Below are positions 55,247-64,000 of a stretch of DNA of 64,000 nucleotides, in pieces. The notes under the pieces are model-generated. The model was not told where the DNA came from. It made no database searches and was given only the letters and a program-made list of their open reading frames with translations. Origin of the DNA: Paraphoma chrysanthemicola (Eukaryota > Ascomycota > Dothideomycetes > Pleosporales > Phaeosphaeriaceae); contig JAGMWG010000009.1 of the NCBI GenBank assembly GCA_020744225.1, forward strand, positions 1,426,001 to 1,490,000. Reading direction: 5' to 3'. Made by a program: the position numbers and the translations under genes. The stretch's first letter is position 1. Each line of letters starts with the position of its first letter.

Positions 55247-56447
55247 ATGGCCAGCAATATTCCAGACTTCGACGACCTCCCGGCGGTGGAGGGGATGCCG
55301 CAAGGCTGCGCATGGGGCATATTCGACCACGAGGGCAAGAAAGACTTAAAAGGCACTCTCAACTTACTCACGCCTGAAGTAGTAGCGGCTGCATGTCGAG
55401 AGGCAAGAGACGGAGTCTCTATCTCACTCAAGTAAGTCGGCGATGAGCTATTCGGCCAGCTCGTCTCGAGCTCATTGTCTCCTAGCTGGCCCCTCAATGC
55501 CTTCAAGTTCCCTTTTCCAGGCCGAATTGATCCGATCCACAAGGTGACGAAGCTCGCGGAGGCTGGCATGGGCACTGGCGAAGGATGGGATGATGAGCTT
55601 ACATTCAATACTCAGGTAATATGCCCTCAGCACCAAATCGCAACAAGACTCATAGAAAGTGAAGAAATCGAGCCAATGGGACAGTCTAGTCCACTGGCAA
55701 GATCAGGACACGAAGCTTGCCTACAATGGTATCCAGGTGACCAAGGAAGGGCTCTCTGTTTCTCTGTCTAGCGAGAATCAAATGCCAACTTTGGACCATT
55801 GGCATGAAAAGGGTGGACTTGTAGCTCGTGGGGTCTTGATCGACTACAAAGCCTGGTATGAGCAGAACGCTGCTACGGAAGGCAAAACGGGCGATGGATT
55901 GATCTGCCATCCTTTTGAGGGACATCGCATCACTGTCGCGGACATCGAAGCGATTGCGAAGAAGCAAAAGGTAGACTTTAGGCCAGGGGACGTCCTCATC
56001 ATCCGCACCGGCATGACAGAGACTTTCGAAGGACCGACACCCGAAGACTTTGCGAAGCTCCAAAACGTACAGATCTCGGGTGTTGATGGCAGCAAAGAGA
56101 CGGCGAAGTGGCTGTGGAACAAGCACTTTGCAGCCGTGGCGGGTGACTCAATTGCGTTTGAAGCGCTGCCTCCGTTGAAGGAGAACAGGGAACCGGCTGA
56201 ACTGGAAGCCCTTGGTACGTGCACTCCGAATCGTGACGCCTTTTCGTTTTAGTGCTGACCAGGCCATCCAGTTCTGCATCCATGGCTACTGTCAATGTTT
56301 GGCATGTGCATTGGTGAGCTATGGGATCTGAAGGCACTCTCAGCGCACTGCAAGAAGACAGGCCGGTATTCCTTCTTACTCACATCCGCGCCTCTCAACA
56401 TTCCTGGGTTGGTAGGGTCGCCTCCTAATGCTTTAGCTATCTTTTAA
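55247..56447 (+). CDS. Cyclase-family metal hydrolase (kynurenine formamidase-like)
   Basis: Four exons (55247-55431, 55486-55615, 55665-56214, 56272-56447) join in phase to 346 residues. It fits the fungal branch of the cyclase family (PF04199), which includes arylformamidases and other metal-dependent hydrolases: CAWGIFD, NLLTPEVVAAA, WPLNAFKFPFPGR, SSQWDSLVHW, GLVARGVLIDYKAWY, RPGDVLIIRTGM, VAGDSIAFEALPP, and after the last intron LHPWLLSMFGMCIGELWDL and ALSAHCKKTGRYSFLLTSAP. The family H-x-G-T-H-x-D metal motif is changed here to SSQWDSLVHW, as in fungal homologs. The acceptor of intron 2 is a choice (CATAG or GTGAAG; both keep frame). Substrate unknown. Confidence 0.88.
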
Positions 56448-57002
56448 TCACATATATTGCGTGCAAGTAGAGCCCAGCCTCCGCAATATCTCGCACAATG
56501 AGCTTCGACCTTGCACGAACGAAAAGCACTACATGTTTGGTTATTCTTGAAAGCAGGCATGATGACGTGTTACTCTGTGAGAGCTTGAAAACATAGTCGT
56601 AGCAAGTGAAGTACCGCGGATAGTCGCAATGGCCGTCGTAGCATGTCTTGTACAAGCAGAAGCAACGTGGAGAGGTATGTTTCCATAGGTTGATGCGCGC
56701 GGAAGCTTGCTCTTCTGATGACTTCATGCTTATGGCGACATCGAAGGCACACCAATAGTCGAGTGGAACATTTGAAGAACGCTGCGCTAAACCAGGTGAG
56801 ACGAAAGCAAGCCTCTGCGTAGGGCAGACAACCGTGGTGCGCATTGAGCTGACGCACGACAGCGAGGAAGGTGCACACGCACATCGTTTGTACCTGGGCC
56901 AACATCTGTTCACTTCCACCAGCGTGCCAAAATGAAGCCGAGTTCAAAAGACTGAGTTTGGGGAGAAGCGTGATAGGTGTCCAGTGAAGATCGAGGGAAG
57001 TC
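56448..57002. other. Intergenic
   Basis: Overlapping minus-strand frames at 56437-56947 lack a clear family or consistent splice signals. They could be decayed sequence continuing from the frame at 57003-57527. Confidence 0.4.
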
Positions 57003-57527
57003 TCAATCGATCCCGGGTGGGCTAACAGTTCTTAGCGTCCCACACGCGAAGAGCCGCTCGGCACGAGCCAAAGTGTCCCGTGCCATGCTGTGCTTCCCGA
57101 AATCACCACCAAACACTTCAACAATCGTAGTGAGGTGCTTCATAGCAAGAAATGCACTCGTATGCAAGCGGAAATCCCTGCAAGTAATGCGCCAGACATG
57201 ATCACAATAGGCTGTGGCGTGCAGCTCTTCCACACCCCACGATATGCACTGGACGTTCGCAGACTCGCCTCCTGGGGTTATCACGTTCACGAGAAGATTA
57301 TACAGTACTGCTGGCACGAGGTACATGGATGCAGTTTGCTTATACGTCCACAGTAGGACCACATCTTCACACAGATGCGTAGTTGGGGAGACCGCCAATT
57401 GAGCCGCTGCATGGATATCAGTTGCAATGTCTTGGGTACCTTCATCAGGCCCCCCACTAAGACAATGCCATAAGGGGCAATAGGTTTTGCAATTCATCAA
57501 TTCTCCGGCATGAAAACGATTCATCAT
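57003..57527 (-). CDS. Hypothetical ORF, possible gene fragment
   Basis: A 174-residue frame from ATG 57527. It has protein-like composition and alternating hydrophobic helices (YLVPAVLYNLLVNVI, then LAMKHLTTIVEVFGGDFG, then ARAERLFACGTLRTV). This is reminiscent of the C-terminal helical region of fungal transcription factors, but I cannot name a family. No DNA-binding domain is found upstream. It may be the remnant of a larger gene, or chance. Confidence 0.3.
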   Translation of the reverse strand: MMNRFHAGELMNCKTYCPLWHCLSGGPDEGTQDIATDIHAAAQLAVSPTTHLCEDVVLLWTYKQTASMYLVPAVLYNLLVNVITPGGESANVQCISWGVEELHATAYCDHVWRITCRDFRLHTSAFLAMKHLTTIVEVFGGDFGKHSMARDTLARAERLFACGTLRTVSPPGID

Positions 57528-57994
57528 AGCGGGCCGGCTGCGCAGGCTCTGGGAAAGAGCTTCAGTATGGAGGTCTCAACCTCGGTCCAGTCTTGTGGAA
57601 ACCGCATGCCTGCCACCTCGTGGTGGTGAGGCGGCGTATTTGGCCCCAAATAGACTACCATGCATCGGCCCGGCTTGGCTACGATGACATTGGCTCAAAA
57701 TCACGACCGCTGTCTCGAAGTTGCCCAACCGAGCATAGATGTACACAAGAGGCGCCGCTCGATAGTTGCAATTGGCGGCCACCAAATGAGCCAGCCACAG
57801 CACAACTGCCTGCCCCTGATCAAACACTGCCTCGTCTTAAACATAGACACCCCACCGGCGCGCGAGTGCGCTGTCAGCCCTAAAAGTCGCGATCATATCA
57901 TCACTCTCTTTAAGGATCATCGCGCCTGGTTTCGCGTTGCATCTTTCAACCCTTCTGTTCATCTGGGTCCGGTCACCACATTGTGGCAGCCAGG
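57528..57994. other. Intergenic
   Basis: No supported gene. The right part is the promoter and leader of the Cys-rich membrane protein. Confidence 0.4.
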
Positions 57995-59075
57995 ATGCGC
58001 CTCCTCTCCCAGCAGCCGCTATGGCTTCTCTTCCTCGGCGCATCACCGGCGCTGGCAGTATTCGAGGACTTTTCCTTCGCAGGAACCAATGGAAACACAA
58101 CTGCAGGCGCAATGCGAAAATGTGGTAGCATGCCTTATGGTTGTGCGCCGCCAAATATGTGTAGTCAAGACACCATCACGAAGAAGTGGTACTGCTGCGC
58201 ACCGGGTGTAGCGGACTCGGTCTGCTGGAACGAGGCAAAAAAGTGCGACGGAGGAGACACAACTACACCATCAGCCCAGCAGATAGGTTGCACCAGTGGA
58301 ACAGTCAAGTACTGCTGTCTTGACAAAACACTGTAAGCCAATTTCAGCCAACCAATGCCCTCGCGACTTCAGACTGACATGGCATAGTGAGGACTGCACC
58401 AAACTTCAAGGCCAATTCAACATTTGTTGGAGTGTCCAGAACAACCCTCTCCGACCACTCAACGCATCTCGACTGAACGAAACCTTCTCCTCTCTCTCAT
58501 CCGCGAGCCCCACCGCTCTCTCATACACTGTCAACAGACAACAACTGCTCGCACTCACCTCCACCACCCCCGGCGCATCCTCCGCAACACCGACCATAAA
58601 CTCGACACCCGCCTCCGCTATCGCATCCATATCAGCTTCCGCTACATCCTCATCCTCACCTTCCCCCACCCCTTCAAACAACTCAGGTCTCTCCGGCGGC
58701 GCAATCGGCGGCATCGTGGGCGGCATCATCGGCGGTCTCGCGCTCCTCGGCGCCGTAGCCTTCTTCATTTTCCGCCGCAGAAAAAACGCCGCGGCAGGAA
58801 AACTCGATCCTCACACCCCCCCAGGTGATCCATACCAGTCCTACGGCTACCAACCAGGCTACCAACCGCCGCCAGGCCAAATTCCACACGAGGCACCATA
58901 TTCACCGCAACCGGGCATGGCGCAGATGCAGAGTCCGCAAATGGCGCCGAGTCCGTTGGACAAGTATGCGCATCATGCGAGCGTGCATGAGGCGCCGGCG
59001 TGGCAGAATCCCGTGGAAATGGACGCGAGTTATAATCAGCAGCAGAGTGCACGTGGGCATTATGGACCGAAATGA
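57995..59075 (+). CDS. Secreted/membrane Cys-rich protein with one transmembrane helix
   Basis: Two exons (57995-58332 and 58388-59075), 341 residues. A signal peptide (LWLLFLGASPALA) starts at ATG 57995. A Cys-rich ectodomain of about 130 residues follows (MRKCGSMPYGCAPPNMCSQD, WYCCAPGVADSVCW, CTSGTVKYCCLD, EDCTKLQGQFNICW). Then come a Ser/Thr/Pro-rich stalk, one transmembrane helix with glycine zippers (GGAIGGIVGGIIGGLALLGA), a basic stop-transfer FRRRKN, and a Pro/Gln/Tyr-rich cytoplasmic tail. This layout is common to fungal cell-surface proteins of unknown role, sometimes compared to wall-stress sensors. The ectodomain is not a recognised WSC domain. Confidence 0.8.
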
Positions 59076-59973
59076 AGAACGTCAAAAATGGAGATGAATT
59101 CCACGAAGAATACATGTGAGAAAGAAGTGTGGATGCGAAGAGGAGGAGGGGTTTCATGCATATATGTGGAGTTGCGTTGGTAAACAAATACCTTCATGTT
59201 CAATTTTGTCACATAGTCTTTAGCGATGGCGAGCGGGTTGGTTGGCAGGTCTTTCGAGTGTTTGATATCCACATATTACCTACATACATTGTAAAGTAAA
59301 TCTATTTTCATCCAGTCTATATACTACGATATCTGCTTCTCGGCCGGCTACATTTAATTTCTAACAAGCTCATGGATTAAGCAATATCTACCATAATGCG
59401 CGATGGGGACAATCGAGGTGCGTGAGTTGTTTTGCAAAGAAGATCTAACTTCAAATTTCGTTCGGTCCCATTCTTGTGCGATTGTGTCGTCCTGAGTCTG
59501 TGACTAGGCCAAAAATAAGAACGGCGTGAACTTATATGGCCGTGTTAGGACGACCTGGCGACTGGTCCGACAGAGAGGCTCGGTCCCGATACGCTGCGAA
59601 GTAGAAGGGGGTGCATAAGGTAAATTTAGCCAATCGGCATAGCCGAACGAGATGTTTTTTTGTGGCTGCAGCTCTAATAATCAGGAGGCCGAGACGTCGA
59701 GTCACTGAGTATTATGTACATAGAGTGAACCAGGTTCGTATTTGAGTGACTTGGATCCGTTGGTGGATCCCAAAACCTAGCTTCCCGCTACGCGTTCCAG
59801 GAATGATCTTGTGAGATGCCCTTATCTGGCTACTAATATTCCTCGGCGCCATCAGGCAGCTATAAGACAGTGCTGTTGCTTTTAATGCGGCAACAGGACG
59901 TGGTGTTCAAATCTGGAAGGAGCGCACCGAAATTTTCGAGACTGACAGAGGCGAGTGATATTCCTTGGTTGCC
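59076..59973. other. Intergenic
   Basis: About 0.9 kb, no gene seen. Partly AT-rich; no transposon ends recognised. Confidence 0.45.
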
Positions 59974-61953
59974 TCATACTATAGTGACTGTTATCTGCTC
60001 CTCATCATGCATTCCGTCTAAGTGGCTTTCTACTGAACCTTCTTCCGGAAGGGTTGCACTATAGAGGCCGATGCGCTCATAAACATCGTCTTGATCGTGT
60101 GCTTTCTTCAGTATCACCCTCTTTTGTATATCATTGTCACGCCCATACAGTAACAGCAAGGTGACGTCTAAGCCATCTGGAAGTTTCTGTAATCTTGGGC
60201 GATCCCAATGAATGATGGTATGCCATTCCGGGCCAGGGTATATATGTCCGACGTCAACCGTAGGGGCACCCAATTCGCGACAGCATACTTTGCCACGTAT
60301 GCAGGTGCCATTGAGCACAAGCTCTCCAGAGATCAATTGACCTGTGGGATCAAGACCTTTTGGCACAGTCTTTGCACTGATAACGGTGAAGCAAGCGTGG
60401 GCGTCGCGTAGGAAAGCCGCCCCAACAGACCACCATGTCCATCCAGGTGCGGATGCCCAAGACCAGCTCGGTGCGCGCCACTTTATCGCTGTAGTCAAGT
60501 GACTGTCCTTCAATGGTATAACCAACCAGTGCAGACTGGAGGCAAGACCAGCTTCCCAGTGACCTGCTAAGTATCTCCCGCTCGCTTGCGGCATTAATTT
60601 GGCTAAGCCCTGAATCGCAGGGAACAAGTCCTCTGGAAAAGTCAGATTGCAAGCTTTCTTTGAGTATTCCTCAATTGTGTCTCACCAGCGCCATTGTAAA
60701 TCATGAGGCGACGTAGAGTTCTGCCAAAGCTTTCGGATGGCGGGCTTCCTCTTCGGCTCGCTCAAGGAGAAACGTCGAGAGCATTCGCACTGGGTGGTTT
60801 CGCAACACTCAAACCACAACTCTTCGTCCAGAAAATGAATGATTCGTGGCGACAGCTGTCGTTCTTGATAGACCCATGGCCGCTGACTGAGTACGCTTCC
60901 CACTAATGTCCCCTCCATATGGTGTTGCAGGATGAATCGGGTGTAAACGGCAAAGTTGTTACCAGTGGTATCTTCCAACTGGAAGCAGCAACTTTTCGAA
61001 GGGTCAAGTGTCTTTCGAAAACACCCAGCATACGCATTAGGGGAAAACGAAGCCGCAAGTGTCACATGTGCACCCTCGTAGATTGATGCCATTCTGGATC
61101 CTTCATGCTGCCAATCTTCGACAGAGTTTTGCAGTATACAGAGGCTGTCAATCCAGAGATACTTGATACCAAGTCGGTACGTGAACGATATCACATGTTG
61201 GAATGTCTTGGGAAGGTCTTTCCACGGAATGCGTTCATGGTAAACCTGCAAGGTTACTGTTGTCGTTTCGAGCACAGGACGGCCTCCCCAACAATGGCTG
61301 AGACAGGCATAGTTCAGCGTTTCACTTTCACTCGTCGAATGCGTACCTCTTCCGGACCATTGATGTAGAGAAGACGAGTGGGAAGGGTCCTGGGTATCGT
61401 ACTGCGACACTCTTCATGTTCACTGAAACAGGTTTCAACCCATCTTTTAGCTCGAGACACTGCAAGATCAGAGCCTGTATCCTCGGAAATGTTTGCCCTC
61501 AGCAAGACACCGTCCCCTGTATGTATCAACAAGGATCAAGATATCGAAAGATACGAGACTGAACAGACTTGACGCAAGAGTTGCCAATTGCTGGATTCAA
61601 CACACCAAGAATTTCAACAGTCCTATGACTTCCGCATCACCGCTGTCTGAAATGAAGCAGAGATCCACACACCAAGAGTGTGCTACAGTCCAGGAAGGAG
61701 GCAACTCGCAAATCAGTCGAACATCTTCGTCCATTGAGTAACGCATGAGAACCTCTTCCAATAACTGGCAATTTCGACAAACCCCCTTTGCGCTTTGCCT
61801 CACGTCCCTGATGTGCGGGGCGCGTGTCATATACGCCATGTTGCACTCTTTGACCTTGTCGGGACTGAGCGGCAGTATCGCCTGCTCGAAGGGCTCTAAA
61901 CATATTGTACAGCGTTGAGCTTCTGCCGTCACTATTATTTCACTAGAAGTCAT
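59974..61953 (-). pseudogene. HET-domain gene, broken by a frameshift and an in-frame stop
   Basis: Reading leftward from ATG 61953 (MTSSEIIVTAEAQRCTICLE) through an intron (GTGTGT donor near 61602, acceptor CATACAG near 61522), the frame continues as GDGVLLRANISEDTGSD and CRSTIPRTLPTRLLYINGPE. It must then shift by one base near 61332-61345 to reach SESETLNYACLSHCWGGRP, the start of the HET domain, which continues with YLWIDSLCILQNSVEDW and SRMASIYEGAHVTLAAS. At 60682-60684 an in-frame TGA interrupts QWRW and EEYSKKACNLTFPEDLFP. The same frame then runs on to the normal family C-terminus at 59974 (WRAPSWSWASAPG). No intron repairs either break. TGA may derive from CGA by C-to-T change. The original was a HET protein of about 600 residues. 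Confidence 0.8.
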
Positions 61954-63184
61954 CTGATGTAAGGGGGATTCAGGCTGCGCAGCGTTAGTCGTGTGGGCTA
62001 TGCTGTTCGCTGCTTGAAAGGACGCCAGTTGAACGACACCGTACAAGGCAAGGACGCCGAGATACGATGATGATCCGGGTCCTCAGTCGCAAGCTGTTGG
62101 AAGGAGGATATAGGATTTGAAAGGATGAGAAGTAGCAGGAAGAATGCTGTCGAAGTAATTGAAGCATCAGTCGTTGTTAGGGAAATCACACAACGGTAAG
62201 CTGGCTGCTTCCTCCAGTTTGAGTAGGAACCCCCCTCACATTCCGACCCCAAACCTCGCCATCATCGCGGACGAAAACGCTGAATCACATCGCAACATAA
62301 ATGTAGGACCTATGTGCTGTTCATATCTGATGTCGCATTGGTGCCTCTCGGAAGCGGACAAGCCCCGTTTCCCCATTTAGCCACACCCGCTCCGCTCCTC
62401 GCGGTCCCACCCTGGGCCACCCATCCACTTCTCATTAACCCAGGTAAATTTCGATGTAACGCCACCGGGGCTCGGAGAAATGTCCGCATCAAATAGCTTT
62501 TGTACTGTACCGATCCACTACGACGCCGTTGTTCCGCATCATGACGACCCACATGCAGCAAGTCTTGACTAAATGCTTGAGGATTCCTTGTCTTATGTCA
62601 ATTGACGCTTGCACGACTTGCGCTCATGGCTGTGGAATTATGGAGTCAATATTGTGATTACTGAACGGTAGGGTATACGCCCGAGTAGACTTCTGAGATT
62701 AATGTGACTACAGCAACTCGTAGAATACCTCGGAACATATTTCGAAACCAGAGGCAGGACGACATCAAATGCAATGCACCGCAGTGACAACCACAACCAC
62801 CATCCGCCAATTACCTCCCGGGTACACGCAAAGAAACAACCATCATCTTCACCGTGTTTCCACCGCCAATAAAACACCATTCCCCAAACCCTGCACGTTC
62901 GGCCCGTCACCCTCGCGCCGATCCCCCCTTAGGGCTGTCACCCTACCTGCCGTAGCGTACCGGCGCGCTTCGGAAATAGACATCGCCATGCATCGGCGAA
63001 AAGCTTAAGGGAAAAAAGTGACGTTGTTCGTATACTTTGTATTCTTATATAAACGTCTTTAGCAGTCATATTGAAAAACATCACAGCACAGCACCAAGTA
63101 CACTCGCTACCAACCCAACTCCAACATCAACACCACACGAACCTTCAAAACTACCTAATTACTACTACTACTACTATCACCAAA
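61954..63184. other. Intergenic with TATA-like promoter and (TAC)n run
   Basis: About 1.2 kb between the HET relic and the secreted-protein gene. A short TAC trinucleotide run lies at about 63161-63177, in the leader of the next gene. No gene seen. Confidence 0.5.
63044..63053 (+). promoter_or_regulatory. TATA-box-like element
   Basis: TTATATAAAC lies about 140 bp upstream of ATG 63185. The A/C-rich leader in between fits a highly expressed fungal gene. Predicted from sequence only. Confidence 0.4.
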
Positions 63185-63732
63185 ATGCACTTCTCAACCC
63201 CCCTCCTCGCCCTCGCCATCTCCGGCACCACCTACGCCAACCCAATCACCACCCGCAGCACCCTCGGCTCGTGGAACGTCACCTTCAAAGACGCGGGTTA
63301 CGCCAACGGCTGGAAGCAACAAGACTTGACCGCAAACTACACGTCCGACAGCTACCCTGAGGGAATCGTGAGCACGTGCAAATGGGTGTTGAACCCGCAG
63401 GCCAGCCCGTCTGAGAGTTTGACGTGCGAGGGCGCAGAGGGGTTTGCGTATACTTATGGGTACAAGTCTAGTAAGTTTTTCCCACTTTTAAGTTTCTTTT
63501 CTTATCGATCGCTCTTGAGATGTGGAGGGACCGTTGTGGGGATGGGTGCTGTATGACTGGAATACATTGCTAATGGTTTAATTTTGTAGAGCTCTCGTTG
63601 CAGCAGAACATCGAGCTGCCGAACAAGGCGACTGTGTTTGGCACAAAGGATCTGGTCATGGTTTCGGATATGGTGACCGGACGCGTGTGGACGGCCAAGG
63701 ATGTCATCGAGGTTACTTCTGCGACTGCTTAG
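63185..63732 (+). CDS. Small secreted protein, 142 residues
   Basis: Two exons (63185-63470 and 63590-63732) with a 119-nt intron (GTAAGT...TTGTAG). A clear signal peptide (MHFSTPLLALAISGTTYA) is followed by a mature protein of about 120 residues with two visible Cys (STCKWVL and LTCEGAEG), N-glycosylation sequons (NVT, NYT) and a C-terminal strand-rich part (NIELPNKATVF, then DLVMVSDMVTGRVW). No known domain was recognised. Size and secretion signal make it effector-like, but with only two cysteines and no homology evidence that label is an inference. The start ATG lies in a good context (CAAAATGC). Confidence 0.85.
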
Positions 63733-64000
63733 ATGTAGACGCATTTGCCTAATACCTCTAAAAAGTGGCGGTATGCGAAAGTAATAGTTGGAGAAGATGG
63801 GAAGACATGGGGTTTACAACCACGAAAACTTGGACGCTGAGTTGAGTAATGTATATATAATATTCAATGCGTATGATCCCAAACTCCCACGTGCCTTGCA
63901 CGCCCAATCAACAGACCCGACGCCCTTGGATGTGTGATACAGTGGAAAAGAAGAACGCCGGTGTTGATCGCCATCAGTCGTCGCCTAGCCGTCTTTAACG
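63733..64000. other. 3' flank of the secreted protein gene
   Basis: Under 300 bp up to the end of the window. AT-rich stretch at 63845-63870. No gene seen. Confidence 0.4.

Noticed and set aside
60640..60690. An intron that would remove the TGA in the HET pseudogene
   Set aside because: A GTGAG donor and a TTTTCCAG acceptor exist, but the phases do not match (two bases left, one needed), and the sequence between them encodes the expected EEYSKK segment in frame.
1..64000. tRNA genes, intact transposons or LTRs
   Set aside because: I looked for T-loop-like GGTTCGA contexts, terminal repeats and transposase/reverse transcriptase motifs by eye and found none convincing; a tRNAscan or RepeatMasker run would be decisive.

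Overview
The window is nuclear DNA of a filamentous ascomycete (Pezizomycotina). The gene content and style fit a Dothideomycete-like fungus, but the class is an inference. The evidence is short spliceosomal introns (mostly 45-130 nt) with GT-AG ends and CTAAC/CTGAC branch sites, a Ste12 factor with the C-terminal C2H2 fingers of filamentous ascomycetes, three HET-domain genes, a Ste3-type pheromone receptor and two tiny ribosomal protein genes. Genes are monocistronic. Coding sequences given here were rebuilt by hand from splice sites and frame continuity, so exon borders are predictions.

Layout. 1-8.4 kb: STE12 on the minus strand behind a long gene-poor leader, with one weak two-exon hypothetical gene. 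8.4-18.3 kb: mostly housekeeping genes, namely cardiolipin synthase, a HET protein, a decayed-looking RPABC4-like zinc ribbon ORF, COQ8, the N-terminal amidase NTA1 and ribosomal protein eL39. 18.8-35.5 kb: an accessory-looking stretch with a tandem BTB pair (the second frameshifted), a CDF metal transporter, an OTT_1508-type deaminase-like gene with a broken partial copy 5 kb away, a dead FAD oxidoreductase, a GMC oxidoreductase with unusual splicing, and a HET/NB-ARC/TPR NLR-type protein with near-identical repeats. 36-47 kb: an HSL-type esterase, a membrane/coiled-coil protein, a hybrid histidine kinase, the STE3 receptor and ribosomal protein eL41. 47-59 kb: an FHA-domain kinase, then a possible small metabolic cluster (fungal transcription factor, GNAT, Baeyer-Villiger-type monooxygenase, cyclase-family hydrolase) and a cysteine-rich membrane protein. 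59-64 kb: a HET pseudogene with a frameshift and an in-frame stop, and a small secreted protein.

Functional links. STE12 (end of the pheromone MAPK cascade), STE3 (its receptor) and a Mek1/Chk2-like FHA kinase put three mating/meiosis-related genes within 47 kb. The monooxygenase and cyclase are transcribed divergently from a ~500 bp shared region, and a regulator and an acetyltransferase lie next to them. The most unusual sequence signals are the 126-bp TPR repeats of the NLR, a predicted 5-nt microexon in the GMC gene, the C-to-Y altered RNA polymerase subunit-like ORF, the deaminase duplication, and the several broken genes in the accessory parts. No CRISPR array, complete transposon or tRNA was recognised.
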